Assembly (NCBI GenBank): GCA_013146195.2
Contig: CM028381.1
Span: forward strand, 97,900,380 to 97,964,379
Origin: Codonopsis lanceolata
Lineage: Eukaryota; Streptophyta; Magnoliopsida; Asterales; Campanulaceae
Direction of reading: 5' to 3'
DNA length: 64,000 nucleotides
In this document: positions 62,085 to 64,000 of the stretch, in pieces
How positions within the stretch are numbered: position 1 is the first letter of the stretch
Layout of the letters: each line of letters opens with the position of its first letter
The notes under the pieces: generated by a model
The model's input: only the letters and a program-made list of their open reading frames with translations
Told to the model about the DNA's origin: nothing
The model's database searches: none
Position numbers and translations under genes: made by a program

Positions 62085-62468
62085 ACATATTGTTAAGAGA
62101 CTAACAGTGAAATCGGCCTATAAATATAATCAAGGGACCAAAAGAGGGGAATTAACCCAAAAAACAATAGGTATACACCAAATTCATTTCCCACGTTGCT
62201 TTGGTCATCCAGTGAAGCAACCATGCTCGTTGCGTCAGATTTCTCGAGAGAATCAAGAAACCAATTTGTTAGATAGAGAAAGGAAACAAACCCTAGGTAG
62301 TTTCATTTCTTCTCAGAGTTTCACCAATCTGACATTCATGTTTGTCTAGTAATTACAGGAAAGGTACACTTGGTGAACTCACTACACGCATTAAAAAATG
62401 ACCAAAAAAAAAATGGGTTTCATTTACAAAAACAGGTATCAACCTAACCAATAGACTTAAAACAAACT
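62085..62468. other. Spacer downstream of MET1
   Basis: The MET1 3' untranslated region should be here (minus strand). Nothing else is recognised; the 115-residue frame at 62002-62349 begins inside the hAT MITE and is not a gene. Confidence 0.5.
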
Positions 62469-63974
62469 TCACTTTGTCTTATTTTTCGCTTCTACTGCTT
62501 CCTTGAGTTTCCTGCCCAATGCAAAGGCCAACGGAGGAGGGACGGCATTGCCTATCTGCCTATGCTTATGTTGTATGTTACCTGCAAACTTGTAGCGATC
62601 TGGGAAACCCTGCTTCCACAAACATATGAGAAATTTGTACTTGAACCCTGGAAGTTGGGATATTATGATAGGACCACAAAAGGGAAAATAAAAAGAAAAG
62701 AAAAAGTTACCTGAGACCGAGCACATTCACGGACTGTTAGTATCCTATCCTGCTCAGGGTGAAAGCACATCCCAACCTTACCCATAGGTTGAGGGTCCGT
62801 AATAGACGTTGGAAAGTTTCCTTCCCAGTCCAACCTTCCAAAGAGGCCCTTCCATTGGTTATGCCTTTTGGCTGTGTTTGGTAAGCACCAGGGTATCAGA
62901 TCAACCATCTGCCCAGTTGACAACCGGACCTGCACAAACCAAAGCCATACATTCAGACTGGTTTGACAAAGGCAGCTACATATAGCATGTCCTCAGTATT
63001 GAACATCGAAAGTATGTGAATGGAAAAGTTGGCCATACTTGACATGCTAATTGTCTGTCTATGAAAGTCAAACTAGGATAAACCCTCATTGGTTTGGAAT
63101 TTGGAAACAAAAGTTGAAAAAATACCTTCTCCTCCGGGAGGTCACGCCAGTCAGCACCAGGGCGCTTGGGAATTCTTTGGCACCTAATGAGATTCAACTC
63201 ATTCATTTCTTTGGAAATATGATCAGTTAGGACCTTCATATCTCCCCGAATTCTCCTTTGAAACCACGACATGGGTTCATTTTTGTACTGCGCATGAAAT
63301 ACAAGAGAACACTAAGGTACAACAAAAGAATCCACTGCTAGTATAATAGAGAGAAAAAACAAACAGAAATGGGGTACCTCTATACTTGTTCCTGAAGCCC
63401 CATTTCCAACTGGAGGGAGATCTCCAATTGTGTCTCTTACAGTTATTGCACGGAACGGAGCACCTGTTGCAGTACTTCGCACAGCAGAATATTGCATGTT
63501 TCCATTCAATGAAACCTTAAGTTCTGGACCCGCAAAGACATGCATTGGTTCTGGCCATTCAGGTAGTATCTCTTCCGGAGAGGCAGCCCATATGAATGCA
63601 CGCTTACGAGATTGAGAAACACCAAATGCTCCAGCTTCCAATATTCCAAACCTCACCTACCATACCAAAGGATAATATGTTTGTATCATGAAATCAATCA
63701 ATTATTCTATGGGCTGGTGAATACCTAATTCATTTATGGAAAAGCTTAAAATAGAAAGGAAAAGAAAAGCATTCACCTGATAACCCATTTCAAGGAGTGA
63801 AGCTAGAGTTAAACGAAATGTCTGCCCTTTATTAAATGATATGAAGTTCCTCACATTTTCTAGGAGGAAAAACTTGGGCCGGAAGTATTCAGCAAAAGAT
63901 AAGAATGCTAAGATCATTTCACACTGAACCTTGCTCCAGGTCCCTTGATTGAACCGATTCATACCAGAAAAACC
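62469..63974 (-). CDS. MET1: DNA (cytosine-5)-methyltransferase MET1, C-terminal exons
   Basis: The maintenance methyltransferase of CG sites (DNMT1 class), a nuclear protein acting at replication forks. Five exons: 63974-63777, 63656-63378, 63287-63126, 62929-62711, 62609-62469, encoding about 332 residues from GFSGMNRFNQ to the stop. Visible motifs: LLENVRNF (ENV, motif VI), QSRKRAFIWAA (VIII), the target-recognition segment with PGADWRDLP, RECARSQGFPD (IX) and GNAVPPPLAFALGRKL (X). The PCQ catalytic loop should be the codons just before exon 63974, outside the window, as are the BAH and RFD domains. Each junction is GT-AG and in phase; no damage is seen. CMT-type enzymes are excluded by the absence of a chromodomain-linked pattern and by the close MET1 match. 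Confidence 0.94.
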
Positions 63975-64000
63975 CTGCAGAGAAAGAAATATTCAGAGCC

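Overview
This is a plant nuclear window, almost certainly a eudicot. The genes are intron-rich and their exons read closely like Arabidopsis orthologues, and everything between them is AT-rich and full of plant transposon families (Ty1/copia, TRIM, LINE, CACTA, hAT, Mutator-like, Helitron, Stowaway-type MITEs). The species cannot be named from the sequence. There is no bacterial or organellar operon structure, no CRISPR array and no convincing tRNA or rRNA gene.

Layout. 1-8737: repeat territory, comprising an LTR-like AT-rich stretch, a complete TRIM, a decayed copia gag with primer site and LTR, and a decayed autonomous Helitron Rep gene carrying a MITE. 8738-8837: a 100-N assembly gap. 9259-15015 (minus): ten coding exons (685 codons) of the exosome RNA helicase MTR4; its last ~300 residues are missing at the gap. 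16677-24544 (plus): copia element 1, defective, with an AAGTT array and a LINE RT fragment spliced into its integrase. 24863-37230 (minus): nine exons (817 codons) of the U2AF35-related splicing factor URP/ZRSR2/C3H5, with many transposons in its introns. 37590-48865 (minus): copia element 2, bounded by a perfect AGTAA duplication, with a 4.8 kb CACTA element inside its gag. 48866-52265: degenerate MITEs, two apparently abutting Helitrons and a Mutator-like element. 52266-60575 (plus): five exons (254 codons) of an SDR matching NADPH-dependent pterin aldehyde reductase, with a hAT element in intron 1. 61067-61540: a CDKB-like kinase retropseudogene. 62469-63974 (minus): the last five exons of the maintenance DNA methyltransferase MET1.

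The host genes are housekeeping nucleic-acid and folate functions and do not form a pathway. The notable arrangement is that URP and pterin aldehyde reductase lie head to head. Their Arabidopsis counterparts carry consecutive locus numbers (At1g10320, At1g10310; from memory), so this looks like old microsynteny, now split by copia element 2 and its CACTA passenger. The transposons nest cleanly enough to order events: copia 2 inserted first, then CACTA into its gag; the Helitron Rep gene first, then a MITE into it. I saw no undescribed defence or biosynthetic system. The most unusual items are the chimeric AAGTT/LINE patch, a nonsense codon shared by both copia copies, an intron-like gag-protease spacer in both copies, a GC-AG intron in MTR4, and the abutting Helitrons.
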